Shown: positions 1-8,095 of the stretch, piece by piece
How the letters are laid out: the number at the start of each line of letters is the position of its first letter
Position numbering within the stretch: position 1 is the stretch's first letter
DNA from: Treponema sp.
Lineage (GTDB): Bacteria > Spirochaetota > Spirochaetia > Treponematales > Breznakiellaceae
Reading direction: 5' to 3'
Assembly (NCBI GenBank): GCA_009780285.1
Contig: WRAL01000003.1
Span: 1 to 18,204, forward strand
Length of the DNA stretch: 18,204 nt
Notes under the pieces: generated by a model
What the model saw: the letters and a program-made list of their open reading frames with translations, nothing else
Database searches by the model: none
Told to the model about the DNA's origin: nothing
Translations under genes and position numbers: made by a program

Positions 1-2373
1 CGCATCGTTGGCCTTTGCCTCCTCGCGCGCAAGAACGCAGTGACGGCGCAGCGAAAAAAGGCTTTGCGCGCTGGGGGCGTTTTTTTCGCGAAAGGCTTTG
101 TCTTCGGCCACCGGCACGTAGATAATTTCTCCATCCGAGCCGCCGTATCCAAAGCCCCACAAAAGCGACGAAAGCGAGCGCTTTTTCGCTCCCCGCGCAA
201 TATGGAAAATCTCCGCGCGGCCAACCTTCATGCCTTCAGGCAATGCTTCGTTCATTTTTTTGACAAAGTCTTCGGCTGAAATTTTTTCCGGAAAATCCAC
301 GCCGGCAATTTCCGCTCCGGCGCTTATTCCCATGGAAAGCGGCCAAACTATTTCCAGCTTTGGCAAGGGATTAAAGCCCTGCGTATAAAGCGCCCTTTGG
401 CCGGCGCGAATGAGCGACATAGAAAAAATTTCTATAAGGCTTAAATGTCCGTGAAAAACGGCGCTGCCTTCCTTGGAAAAAGTAAAAACCATTCGCCAAA
501 CTTCTTGGCTTGCTTCCGGCTCAGGCGCGCTTGGCTCATCCGCCGCAATCTTAGGCGCGTCGATGTTGCGCCTAACGCAAAGGGCCTTGCCGCAAACGCC
601 GCAGGAATCGCTGCATTCGTCCTCGCAGGGCTCCGTCATCTGGCCCTTTTCCGATTTTTCAAATTCTTCGCGAAAGTGCGCGAGGGAAACGCCTGAATAA
701 ATGGGCTGCCAAGGAAGCGCCGCGTCTGTGTCCCGGCCTTCAAGAAAGCCCTGCGCGACATTTTCATTTTCGCCAAGGGCCTTGCGCCAGGCTTCCTTGG
801 AAATATATTCGTTCCAGGCATCAAGCCGGCTGCCAAGACGAAAGGCTTCCTCGGCAATGTCGCCGGCGCGTTCGTCGCCTCGACTTAAAACGCCTTCGAT
901 CGACGCAAGCAGCGTTTCGCTTACGCTTACCTTGTGTCCCCGGGGTTTCAGCTTATCGCGAATAAAGCCGAGCTTGGAAAAGGCGCTTTCGCTGTCAAGT
1001 TGTTTGGCCCATTGGTAAGGCGTATGAGGCTTTGGCACGAAAATCCCCACGTTAATGTTAAAATGCATCGAAGTTTTTTTTGCCACGGCATTAATAAAAT
1101 TTACGATTTCCTCTTCCTCGCGAATTTTTTTTTCGGCATTAACCTGCGGAAGCGGCAGGCCGATCATAAAATAGAATTTGGCGCCGCGCCATCCATTGCG
1201 CCTTGCTTCCAAAAGAATTTCAACGACATAATCCTCGCTTACCTGCTTGTTCAAGGCCAGCTGCCAAAAATCAAGCGGAGTTTCCACGGCGAAGGTAAGG
1301 CCGCTCTTGCGCGTAAGGGAAATCTTTTCCAAAAGCGAAAGCGAAAAAGTGGAAACCTTTAAGGACGGCAACTGAAAAGAAACATGCCTGCCGGAAAAAA
1401 GATCGTTAAGGCCATCAACAAGGCTTTCGATCCCAGAATAATCGCCGCTTGAAAGTGAGGAAAGCGTTATCTCGCTATAGCCGCCCAAGCTGACATAATC
1501 GCCGGCCTCGCGCAAAAGCGTTTCGCGCGGCTTTTGTCGCATCGGCCTGTACCAATAGCCTGCATGGCAAAAACGGCAGCCGTTGGGGCAGCCGCGCATA
1601 ATTTCCAGCGCCGCATGCATCTGGACAATCTTCATGCTGGGAACCGGGTACACCGGCGGAGGCGCGCTCGCCGTTTCAAAGCCCGCGTAAATGGCGCGGA
1701 CGGCCCTATCTTTGCCCTTCATCCAAATGCTTGGATGCGCGCGCAGCTTTTCAAGCATGGCCTTTCGGCCTTCCGCCTTGCTTGGCGCCGCGCAAATAAT
1801 GTCGCGCAATTCCTCGGCCAAATCGAAAAAGCCGGCTTCCGCCTCGCCCATCCAAAAGGCGTCGATAAAATTGCTATAGGGAAGAGGGTTCGAGACGGCA
1901 GGCCCGCCGACTATCAGAACGGGATCGCTTGCATCGCGCATTTCGTTGCGCAAAGGAATGCCGGAAGAATCCAGCATGGAAAGAATGCCGGAAAAGCCAA
2001 GCTCGTAGCCCAGGGTAAAAAGCAGAAGATCGAGGTCTTTAAGAACTATGCCGGTGTCCAGGCCGTAAAGGGAAAGGCCCTCGCGCTTAAGAAGCTGTTC
2101 AAAATCAGGCGCCGGCGCAAATGCCCTGTCGCATGAAATCCCTGGAATACTATTAAGACCATTGTAAATTATTTTCAAGGCCTGATTCGACATGCCTATT
2201 TCGTAAAGGTCCGGAAACGCTATCAGCGTTTGCGCCGGCGCGTCCTTTTTTGCAAGGCGGCCATGCTCGCCGCCGGAATAGCGCGCCGGCTTTGCCACGT
2301 CCAAAAGGAGCGCGCCTATGTCGCTGGCGGGATCTACATAGCGCGCATGTCGGCGCTGAACGGAATGGCTCAT
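1..2373 (-). CDS. Radical SAM protein, TIGR03960 core fused to TIGR03936 (DUF2344) domain; 3' end missing
   Basis: The reading frame is open for 791 codons from an ATG at 2373 and runs off the left edge. That ATG overlaps the rodA stop in an ATGA junction, which fixes the start and implies translational coupling. Residues about 1-240 resemble the B12-binding-like N-terminal domain of TIGR03960 proteins, but I see no DxHxxG cobalamin motif. The radical SAM cluster motif RGCPNGCRFC gives C262, C266 and C269, the ligands for the 4Fe-4S cluster that cleaves S-adenosylmethionine. A Cys-rich stretch (CEDECSDSCGVCGKALC) precedes the C-terminal TIGR03936 domain, recognised by GHLSLIEIF and TQGFNPLPK. 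The substrate of this family is not known to me. From memory, relatives lie beside mre/rod genes and upstream of rng, rplU and obg, so those genes may lie just outside the window. Family assignment is firm; function is open. Confidence 0.9.
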   Translation of the reverse strand, partial: MSHSVQRRHARYVDPASDIGALLLDVAKPARYSGGEHGRLAKKDAPAQTLIAFPDLYEIGMSNQALKIIYNGLNSIPGISCDRAFAPAPDFEQLLKREGLSLYGLDTGIVLKDLDLLLFTLGYELGFSGILSMLDSSGIPLRNEMRDASDPVLIVGGPAVSNPLPYSNFIDAFWMGEAEAGFFDLAEELRDIICAAPSKAEGRKAMLEKLRAHPSIWMKGKDRAVRAIYAGFETASAPPPVYPVPSMKIVQMHAALEIMRGCPNGCRFCHAGYWYRPMRQKPRETLLREAGDYVSLGGYSEITLSSLSSGDYSGIESLVDGLNDLFSGRHVSFQLPSLKVSTFSLSLLEKISLTRKSGLTFAVETPLDFWQLALNKQVSEDYVVEILLEARRNGWRGAKFYFMIGLPLPQVNAEKKIREEEEIVNFINAVAKKTSMHFNINVGIFVPKPHTPYQWAKQLDSESAFSKLGFIRDKLKPRGHKVSVSETLLASIEGVLSRGDERAGDIAEEAFRLGSRLDAWNEYISKEAWRKALGENENVAQGFLEGRDTDAALPWQPIYSGVSLAHFREEFEKSEKGQMTEPCEDECSDSCGVCGKALCVRRNIDAPKIAADEPSAPEPEASQEVWRMVFTFSKEGSAVFHGHLSLIEIFSMSLIRAGQRALYTQGFNPLPKLEIVWPLSMGISAGAEIAGVDFPEKISAEDFVKKMNEALPEGMKVGRAEIFHIARGAKKRSLSSLLWGFGYGGSDGEIIYVPVAEDKAFREKNAPSAQSLFSLRRHCVLAREEAKANDA

Positions 2374-3695
2374 ACCGCCAGCTGTGTGTATCTTCTTACA
2401 TGCACGCTCAAGGCGAGGCCCACGGCCACCATCGAAGAAAGCATGGAAGAGCCGCCGTAGGAAAGGAAAATAAGCGGAATGCCGGTTATGGGCATTATGC
2501 CCATCGTCATGCCAACATTAATTAAAAAGTGAAAGCTAAACATGCCCACAATGCCTGCGCAGATGTAGGCGGCAAAGGGATCCGCCGTTATTTTCATCAC
2601 CCTTAAAAGGCGCATAAAAATTGTCATAAATAGCAAAAACACGATCATCCCGCCGATAAAGCCGGCCTCCTCGGAAAAAACCGAAAAGATAAAGTCCGTG
2701 CTTTGTTCCGGCAGATAGCGGAAATAGCTTTGCGTTCCCTGCAAAAATCCCACGCCGGTGAGGCCGCCGGCGCCTATGGCCGTAGTCGACTGTATAATAT
2801 TCCAGCCGGCGCCTCGCGGGTCGATGCTTGGATCAAGAAAAACGACCAGGCGCATTATCTGGTATGGGCGCAAAAGGCTGCGCGCCGCATAGGAAACTCC
2901 AAGGGAAAGAACGACTATAGAAACCGCGTAAACAATCCAGAAGAAATATTTTTTACGATATTTCAGAAAGCCAAAAAGCGCGGTAGCCGCGATCACGCTA
3001 AGGGAAAGAATCGCTACCAGGACAAGGCGGGCGCTATTCAGCGCGTCGATTATTGGCACATATTTGCGCAGAATAAATTCCTGCCAAAAAGGAAGCACGG
3101 TAAGAACTGCGGTAAGGGCGATGCAGGCCACGGCAAAAAACACGTAGCGCTTGTCAATGCCGGAGATAAAAGTCATAAACAAAAGTATCGGTATGAACAC
3201 AAGCGCCGTGCCTAAATCCGGCTGAACAAAAACAAGGCCCATAGGAATGGCGACAATTCCGCAAGACATGGCGAAGCGAATAAAGGAATTGGTCGAAAGC
3301 CTCGTATCGGCAAGGTAGCGCGCGAGAAGAATTATCGTGGTGATTTTCGCGAATTCGGAAACCTGAAGCCCAACGCCGCCTACCCTAAACCAGCGTCCGT
3401 CGTAAACAAAGCCGCTGACAATGGTTCCGTAAATGATGGGAAGCGCAAGCGGTATCAGCGTGGCGAAATACATATGCGGCGCGAATTTATGAAAGCGCCT
3501 GTAGCTAATCATCGATAGAGCAAGCGCGATCGCAAGCCCAAGCGACGCCCAGATAATCTGCCTTGTGTACTCGGTGGAGGCCGTGCCTCCGGCCGTTATT
3601 CCCGCAGAATAAATAAACACGATCCCTATCGCCACAAGACCAATCACGGGGAGCAGGATCAGGTAGTCAATTTCAAGTATGTCTCTGGACTGCAT
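2370..3695 (-). CDS. rodA: Rod shape-determining protein RodA (SEDS peptidoglycan glycosyltransferase)
   Basis: This is a polytopic SEDS protein of 441 residues that polymerises lipid II into glycan strands together with PBP2 in the elongasome. Family signatures include QPDLGTALVF, the DPSIDPRGAGWNIIQS stretch, GFLQGTQS, LPEQSTDFIFSV and the C-terminal PLIFLSYGGSSM. I chose the ATG at 3695 (MQSRDILEIDY), 8 nt after the PBP2 stop. The frame stays open further upstream, but that part lies inside the PBP2 gene and does not look like RodA. The protein is about 70 residues longer than a typical RodA near 370. The excess is one block with two extra hydrophobic segments, between the VLPFWQEF region and LRPYQIMRL. 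The stop overlaps the start of the radical SAM gene. Assignment is secure. Confidence 0.96.
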   Translation of the reverse strand: MQSRDILEIDYLILLPVIGLVAIGIVFIYSAGITAGGTASTEYTRQIIWASLGLAIALALSMISYRRFHKFAPHMYFATLIPLALPIIYGTIVSGFVYDGRWFRVGGVGLQVSEFAKITTIILLARYLADTRLSTNSFIRFAMSCGIVAIPMGLVFVQPDLGTALVFIPILLFMTFISGIDKRYVFFAVACIALTAVLTVLPFWQEFILRKYVPIIDALNSARLVLVAILSLSVIAATALFGFLKYRKKYFFWIVYAVSIVVLSLGVSYAARSLLRPYQIMRLVVFLDPSIDPRGAGWNIIQSTTAIGAGGLTGVGFLQGTQSYFRYLPEQSTDFIFSVFSEEAGFIGGMIVFLLFMTIFMRLLRVMKITADPFAAYICAGIVGMFSFHFLINVGMTMGIMPITGIPLIFLSYGGSSMLSSMVAVGLALSVHVRRYTQLAV

Positions 3696-3703
3696 GGTTG
3701 CGC

Positions 3704-5554
3704 CTATCGCCCCGCAAGCATTATATGCTGCAATCCCAGGCTGCGCACCGACTGCTCGAAATCCCGGTTTGTAAAAATCCCTTGCAGCACGGCGGCCGTC
3801 GCCCAGGTCGCCCACCATTCCCAGTCGTTCGTGGCCTCGACTATGGCGGCTATCGCCACCTGTTCCTCTATGTCCGTCGAACCGTAGGGGCCAAAGGCGA
3901 TAAACCATGAATGCCAGCGGTCGTCAAGGCCCACCTCGGCGGTACCGGTCTTGCCGGCAACGGGGCGGCTGATATTATTCATAAACCTTGCCGTACCGTC
4001 CGTGATTGTGGTGCGAAGATCGCTTCGCACCGAATCGAAAACTCTTGGATCGGCGCCGGATCTGTGAAGCACGGTCGGCTCTATCGTCTCGACTATTTCC
4101 CCAGTGATTGGATGCCTAACCTCTTTCAAAAGCGTGGGCGTGTAAATAACCCCGCCGTTGACGACCATAGCGACGACGTTCGCCATCTGTAGCGGCGTTA
4201 CCAGCGTCCAGCCCTGCCCAATGGCCATGTTCATCGTATCGCCGTTATACCAGGACTCATGAAAGCGACGCTGCTTCCATTCGGGCGTGGGGATAAAGCC
4301 GGCGACCTCGCCCGGCAGATCGATGCCGGTAAGGCTGCCGAGTCCCATTTCCCTGGAATAGTGCACCATATTGTCTATGCCGAGGAAGTCGCGCGTGGAA
4401 GCCCAATAGAAAATATTGCAGGAATTGGCAAGGCCGCCGGTCAGGTTCATCCTGCCGTGGCCGAACCTGTGCCAGCAATGCCAAGTCCTGCCGCCGAACT
4501 GTACCGAGCCCACGCACAAAACCGTATGGTTCGCCGGCAGAACGTTCTGCGAATACATCGCCACGGACATTACGGTCTTGAAGGTCGATGCCGGCTGATA
4601 GGCCGACTGAATGGACCGGTTAAGGAGCGGGTTGTGCGGGTTGGCCAAAAGCGCCTGGTACTCGGCCACGTCCCCATTGACAAAAATATTGGGGTCGAAC
4701 CAAGGGTAGGAAACCATCGCCAGCACTTCCCCCGTGCCGGGGCGCAGGACCACGATGGATCCCATCCTTTCGCCCAGCGCCTCCTCGGCCAGCTTTTGAA
4801 TGCGCTGATCTATGGTAAGAACCAGGTTCATTCCTGTTTCCGGCGGGATGCGGCTGCCCTGCCCCGCTATGCGAAGGCCGCGCGCGTCGACGACCCTGGT
4901 TTCAAGGCCGTGCCTTCCGCGCAAAAGATCGTCGTACTGCCTTTCAATGCCGGTGCGGCCAATTATGTCGCCCTGCTGATAGCCGTAATTGAACAAATCG
5001 ACAAGCTCGTCGCGGCTTATGTCGCCGACATAACCGATGATGTGCGACAGGCTTCCTATGTCCGGGTAATTGCGCACGGAGCGATTGTTCCAGATTACGC
5101 CGGGAAGCGAGGCGCGGCGTTCGGCCAGCGCGGATATAACCTGAAAGGAAACGTTTCCGGCGACCTCCATAGGATGAAAAAGCCTTTGATAACGGGATGG
5201 AACGCGCGCCTCGATCTCCTCGACGGTAATCCCTATAATCTCGGCAAGAGCGTCTATGATGTCCGGCAATTGGCTGGGCGGAATTTCCCCGGGAATTATG
5301 CTGACGGAAAACGTGTCTATGTTCGTCGCCAAAGGCGTCGTAAAGCTGCGGTCGAAAATATCCCCGCGCTGCGCCCTCACAAGTTCCGTGCGACGGGAAA
5401 TATCCTGAGCCTGCGCGCGGTGAACCTCGCCGGAAAGTATCTGAATGCTAAAAAGCCGCGCGCCGTAAAGAAAAAACGCCACGACGAAAAGCAGCCTAAG
5501 AGAAAGCAGCCGCCTGTCAAGGCTGCGCCTTGAATCCTCATTTCTATCTGTCAT
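3704..5554 (-). CDS. mrdA: Penicillin-binding protein 2, elongasome transpeptidase
   Basis: Class B PBP of 616 residues that cross-links new glycan made by RodA; the catalytic domain is periplasmic. The start is the ATG at 5554 (MTDRNEDSRRSL), preceded by AAGGGAG and overlapping the mreD stop in a TGATG junction. The open frame continues upstream but only as mreD antiframe. A cytoplasmic basic stretch is followed by a membrane anchor at about residues 17-36 (LLSLRLLFVVAFFLYG). The N-terminal dimerisation or pedestal domain follows (RAQRGDIFDR, IGRTGIERQYD). The transpeptidase has all three active-site motifs: S323-T-F-K326, S378-C-N380 and K535-T-G. Length and motif spacing fit PBP2. Gene order mreD, PBP2, rodA is the classical one. 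I see no truncation or missing catalytic residue. Confidence 0.96.
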   Translation of the reverse strand: MTDRNEDSRRSLDRRLLSLRLLFVVAFFLYGARLFSIQILSGEVHRAQAQDISRRTELVRAQRGDIFDRSFTTPLATNIDTFSVSIIPGEIPPSQLPDIIDALAEIIGITVEEIEARVPSRYQRLFHPMEVAGNVSFQVISALAERRASLPGVIWNNRSVRNYPDIGSLSHIIGYVGDISRDELVDLFNYGYQQGDIIGRTGIERQYDDLLRGRHGLETRVVDARGLRIAGQGSRIPPETGMNLVLTIDQRIQKLAEEALGERMGSIVVLRPGTGEVLAMVSYPWFDPNIFVNGDVAEYQALLANPHNPLLNRSIQSAYQPASTFKTVMSVAMYSQNVLPANHTVLCVGSVQFGGRTWHCWHRFGHGRMNLTGGLANSCNIFYWASTRDFLGIDNMVHYSREMGLGSLTGIDLPGEVAGFIPTPEWKQRRFHESWYNGDTMNMAIGQGWTLVTPLQMANVVAMVVNGGVIYTPTLLKEVRHPITGEIVETIEPTVLHRSGADPRVFDSVRSDLRTTITDGTARFMNNISRPVAGKTGTAEVGLDDRWHSWFIAFGPYGSTDIEEQVAIAAIVEATNDWEWWATWATAAVLQGIFTNRDFEQSVRSLGLQHIMLAGR

Positions 5555-6057
5555 CAGACAACTCCCTTTCCAACCAAAAGCGATCCAAAGCGCCGCAAAA
5601 AAGCGAACAAAAGCGGCGCCGAGGCCGTGTTCAACACAAGTTCCGCCCACAGGGTTGGAGCCGCAAGCGGATACGCCGGCACCGAATTTTGAAAAACAAG
5701 GCTTAAAAGAAAAAGCAGGCCCGCCTTGAGCATCGTCGCCAAAGCGCAAAGCGCCATTGGAATAAGCACGTAGTCAAGAACCACCCTTCCCCTTGCAATG
5801 CCTGCCAGCGCCCCTATCAGCGTGCGGATAAGCGCGTTAAGGCCCATAGGCGCGGCCGAAATCAAGTCCAGCGTAAGGCCGCTGAAAAAGCCGGCAAGCT
5901 GCCCGGCCATAAGCCCGTTGACGTAGGCGACGTAAACCACTATCCCCAAAACCAAGTCCGGAACGGCGCCGTACAGGGCCACATGGGAAAGCAAGGTTGA
6001 CTGAAGAGTGGCCGCGACAAAAGAAAAAACGACCGTCCAAATAATGTTCTTGGCCAT
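5554..6057 (-). CDS. mreD: Rod shape-determining protein MreD
   Basis: Small, very hydrophobic protein of 167 residues with about five membrane segments, the usual size for MreD, which works with MreC and RodA/PBP2 in the inner membrane. Sequence is poorly conserved in this family; features I recognise are the GLMAGQLAGFFSGLTLDLISAAPMG region and its position directly after mreC. The ATG at 6057 has a purine-rich GGGGGAAG a few bases upstream. It begins 15 nt after the mreC stop and its own stop overlaps the PBP2 start by one base. Assignment rests on hydropathy, size and context as much as on sequence. Confidence 0.92.
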   Translation of the reverse strand: MAKNIIWTVVFSFVAATLQSTLLSHVALYGAVPDLVLGIVVYVAYVNGLMAGQLAGFFSGLTLDLISAAPMGLNALIRTLIGALAGIARGRVVLDYVLIPMALCALATMLKAGLLFLLSLVFQNSVPAYPLAAPTLWAELVLNTASAPLLFAFLRRFGSLLVGKGVV

Positions 6058-6072
6058 CGCCGCTTCCCCCGC

Positions 6073-7017
6073 CTATATTCCCCCGGCCGGCGCGTCCGGC
6101 GCGAGCAGGCTTTCCTCGAGCGGCGAGCTATCCTGCGCGGCAAGCTCTTCCTCTTCGCGCTCGCGAGTCGCGTCCAGCGTTTCAATCACAAAGACGAATT
6201 CCAGGCGGGAAAAATCGATCAGGGGCTGAAGCTCGACCTCCATCGAAATGTCATGCTCGCTGTAGATGATATTGCTTACCCTTCCAATGTTTATTTCGGG
6301 CGGATACACGCCGCCCAGCCCGCTTGAAACCACCAAGTCGCCTCGAATTATTTCGTCGCGCGCCCGCTTCGGCAAAAAGCGCATAAGCAGATCCGCGTTC
6401 GCGTCGCCCTGCCCTTCGACTATGCCCTCGAAGCGCGAGGCGGCAAGCCGCGCCGAAACGAAAAGGTTCGAATCGTGGATGGGCAGAACGAGGCTTTCGA
6501 ACGGTCGCGCCTGTATCACCTTGCCGACAAGGGCCTGCGTTCCGCCCTGCCAGGCGATGACCGGCATGTCGGCCGTGATCCCGGCCCGCGTTCCCTGGTT
6601 GATAACCAAGGCCGAAAAAAGATTGTCCGGATCCCGGCCCACCACGCGCGCCGGAATGTGTCGCAGCTCCATCTCATGCGAAAAGCCAAGCTGTTCCCGC
6701 AGGCGCGCGTTTTCCTGGTTGATCTCGGCGGCCGTGCGCTCCACCCTTTCGTAGCGCGCAACCCTTTCCATAAGCTGGGCGTGCTCCTCGCGCAGGCGCG
6801 CAAGCTCCCGAATGGCAAGAACGGTGCCGGAAACAAAGCCGGAAACCTCGCTGACAAGGCCGCGCGCGCCGGAAAAGGGGGAGAAGCCGGCGCCAAAGTT
6901 GCGAAAAACGTCCTGCGTGGAAACCACCAAAGTCCCCAGCGAGACCAAAAGCAGCCCCGCGAAGACATAAGCTTCCATAGACAGGCGCCGCCGCAGCGCT
7001 TCTCCCTTTTTTTTCAT
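6073..7017 (-). CDS. mreC: Rod shape-determining protein MreC
   Basis: Bitopic inner-membrane protein of 314 residues. It has a basic cytoplasmic tip (MKKKGEALRRRL), one membrane segment at about residues 15-35, a periplasmic coiled coil at about 70-115 (LAIRELARLREEHAQLMERV, then INQENARLREQL), and the beta-rich MreC core from about 120 to 285 (IPARVVGRDPDNLFSALVINQG, PVIAWQGGTQALVGKV, DLVVSSGLGGVYPPEINIGRV). The acidic, low-complexity C-terminal tail of about 30 residues looks unstructured. MreC scaffolds PBP2 and MreD in the periplasm. It starts 3 nt downstream of the mreB stop, so the two are almost certainly co-translated. Length is normal for the family. Confidence 0.96.
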   Translation of the reverse strand: MKKKGEALRRRLSMEAYVFAGLLLVSLGTLVVSTQDVFRNFGAGFSPFSGARGLVSEVSGFVSGTVLAIRELARLREEHAQLMERVARYERVERTAAEINQENARLREQLGFSHEMELRHIPARVVGRDPDNLFSALVINQGTRAGITADMPVIAWQGGTQALVGKVIQARPFESLVLPIHDSNLFVSARLAASRFEGIVEGQGDANADLLMRFLPKRARDEIIRGDLVVSSGLGGVYPPEINIGRVSNIIYSEHDISMEVELQPLIDFSRLEFVFVIETLDATREREEEELAAQDSSPLEESLLAPDAPAGGI

Positions 7018-7020
7018 GGC

Positions 7021-8049
7021 CTACCTGTTAAGCCGGTCGTAGGCCGTCTTGGAGCTGTCAACGCCTTTCATAAAGTCGTAGTACTTGCCGGCTCCCAGCG
7101 CCACGCAGTTAAGGGGATCGTCGGCTATAAAAACCGGCACGCCCGTTTCATTGGCCAGATAGCGATCCAGGCCGCGAAGGAGGGCGCCGCCGCCGGTCAT
7201 CACGATTCCGCGCTCCACGATGTCGGCGGCAAGTTCCGGCGGCGTCTTCCCCAGCGTTATCTTTACGTTCTCGACGATCTCGGCTATAGGATCCCGCAGC
7301 GCCTCCCGTATCTGGTTCGCGTCGATTTTAAAGCGCTGGGGCAGGCCGTTGGCGGCGTTCGTTCCCTTTACCTCCACGTCGGCGAGGTTTTCCCCCGGCG
7401 TGGCGTTGCCTATCTCCATTTTAAGATGCTCGGCCATCGGCTGGCCGATGATAAGGTTGTGAACGTTTTTAACGTATTTCATGATAGCCGTGTCGAAGGC
7501 GTCCCCGCCAACCCTGATCGAATCCGTCACGACCATGCCGGAAAGGGAAATAACCGAAATCTCGGTCGTTCCGCCGCCGATGTCGCAGATCATGTGGCCG
7601 GCCGGCTCGTAAATCGGAATGTCCGCGCCGATCGCCGCGGCGAGGCTTTCTTCTATTACTACCACGTCCCTGGCGCCGGCTTTGTAGGCGCTTTCCTCGA
7701 CGGCCCTGCGCTCGACCTCGGTTATGCTGGAAGGAATGCCGATGACCATTCTCGGCTTGGTGAAGCGGTACCGGGGAAGAACCCTGGAAATAAAGTACCG
7801 GATCATTTTTTCCGTGGAATCCAGGTCGGCGATCACCCCGTCGCGCAGGGGGCGAATCGTAAGGATTCCCTCCGGCGTTTTGCTGAGCATTCGCTTCGCG
7901 CTCGATCCCACGGCGATAATCTTTTTCGTTCCCCGTTCGACGGCCACCACGGACGGCTCGTTAAGCACTATTCCTTTGTTCCGAAGACAAATGATAGTGT
8001 TGCAGGTTCCTAAGTCAATTCCCAAATCCGATGAAGTAGCGCCAAACAT
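7021..8049 (-). CDS. mreB: Rod shape-determining protein MreB (bacterial actin homologue)
   Basis: Cytoplasmic actin-fold ATPase of 342 residues that forms membrane-associated filaments directing side-wall synthesis. Nucleotide-binding motifs are intact: phosphate 1 (DLGTCNT, residues 12-18), phosphate 2 (D156-IGGGTTE) and the adenosine motif (TGGGALL, T285 onward). Further family stretches are VLNEPSVVAV, PLRDGVIADL, VIGIPSSITEVERRAV and EESLAAAIGA. The ATG at 8049 has AAGGGAGAGG just upstream, a strong ribosome binding site that lies directly after the U-run of the hairpin described at 8062-8095. Length matches the usual 335-345. It is the second gene of the cluster, after the TPR gene, and may have its own promoter if that hairpin terminates transcription. 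Confidence 0.98.
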   Translation of the reverse strand: MFGATSSDLGIDLGTCNTIICLRNKGIVLNEPSVVAVERGTKKIIAVGSSAKRMLSKTPEGILTIRPLRDGVIADLDSTEKMIRYFISRVLPRYRFTKPRMVIGIPSSITEVERRAVEESAYKAGARDVVVIEESLAAAIGADIPIYEPAGHMICDIGGGTTEISVISLSGMVVTDSIRVGGDAFDTAIMKYVKNVHNLIIGQPMAEHLKMEIGNATPGENLADVEVKGTNAANGLPQRFKIDANQIREALRDPIAEIVENVKITLGKTPPELAADIVERGIVMTGGGALLRGLDRYLANETGVPVFIADDPLNCVALGAGKYYDFMKGVDSSKTAYDRLNR

Positions 8050-8061
8050 AGCCTCTCCCTT

Positions 8062-8095
8062 AAAAAAAATTTGCGGCCTTACAACGCAAGCCGCG
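8062..8095 (-). terminator. Terminator-like hairpin between the TPR gene and mreB, possible attenuator
   Basis: Reading the minus strand, arms GCGGC (8094-8090) and GCCGC (8077-8073) can pair, with two further U-A pairs inside beyond one bulged G. The loop holds the TPR gene's UAA stop. After a short AAA comes a run of eight T's (8069-8062). This is the form of an intrinsic terminator, though the stem is short. Because mreB follows at once with a strong ribosome binding site, partial termination (attenuation) is more likely than full termination. Pairing is seen; function is inferred. Confidence 0.55.

Noticed and set aside
1534..2136. Plus-strand open frame of 200 codons opposite the radical SAM gene
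   Set aside because: The minus-strand frame holds the CxxxCxxC motif and is open for 791 codons, so the plus-strand frame is an antisense shadow.
3696..3908. Longer RodA beginning at MVYRLWPLRF
   Set aside because: The extra 71 residues lie inside the PBP2 gene and are unlike RodA; MQSRDILEIDY at 3695 fits the family start and operon spacing.
4259..5533. Plus-strand open frame of 424 codons opposite PBP2
   Set aside because: It mirrors the PBP2 coding region with all catalytic motifs on the other strand; no ribosome binding site or recognisable domain.
6475..8013. Long plus-strand open frame of 512 codons opposite mreB and mreC
   Set aside because: It is the complement of two certain genes, has an Arg/His/Gly-rich composition and no family features; GC-rich third positions keep the antisense frame open.
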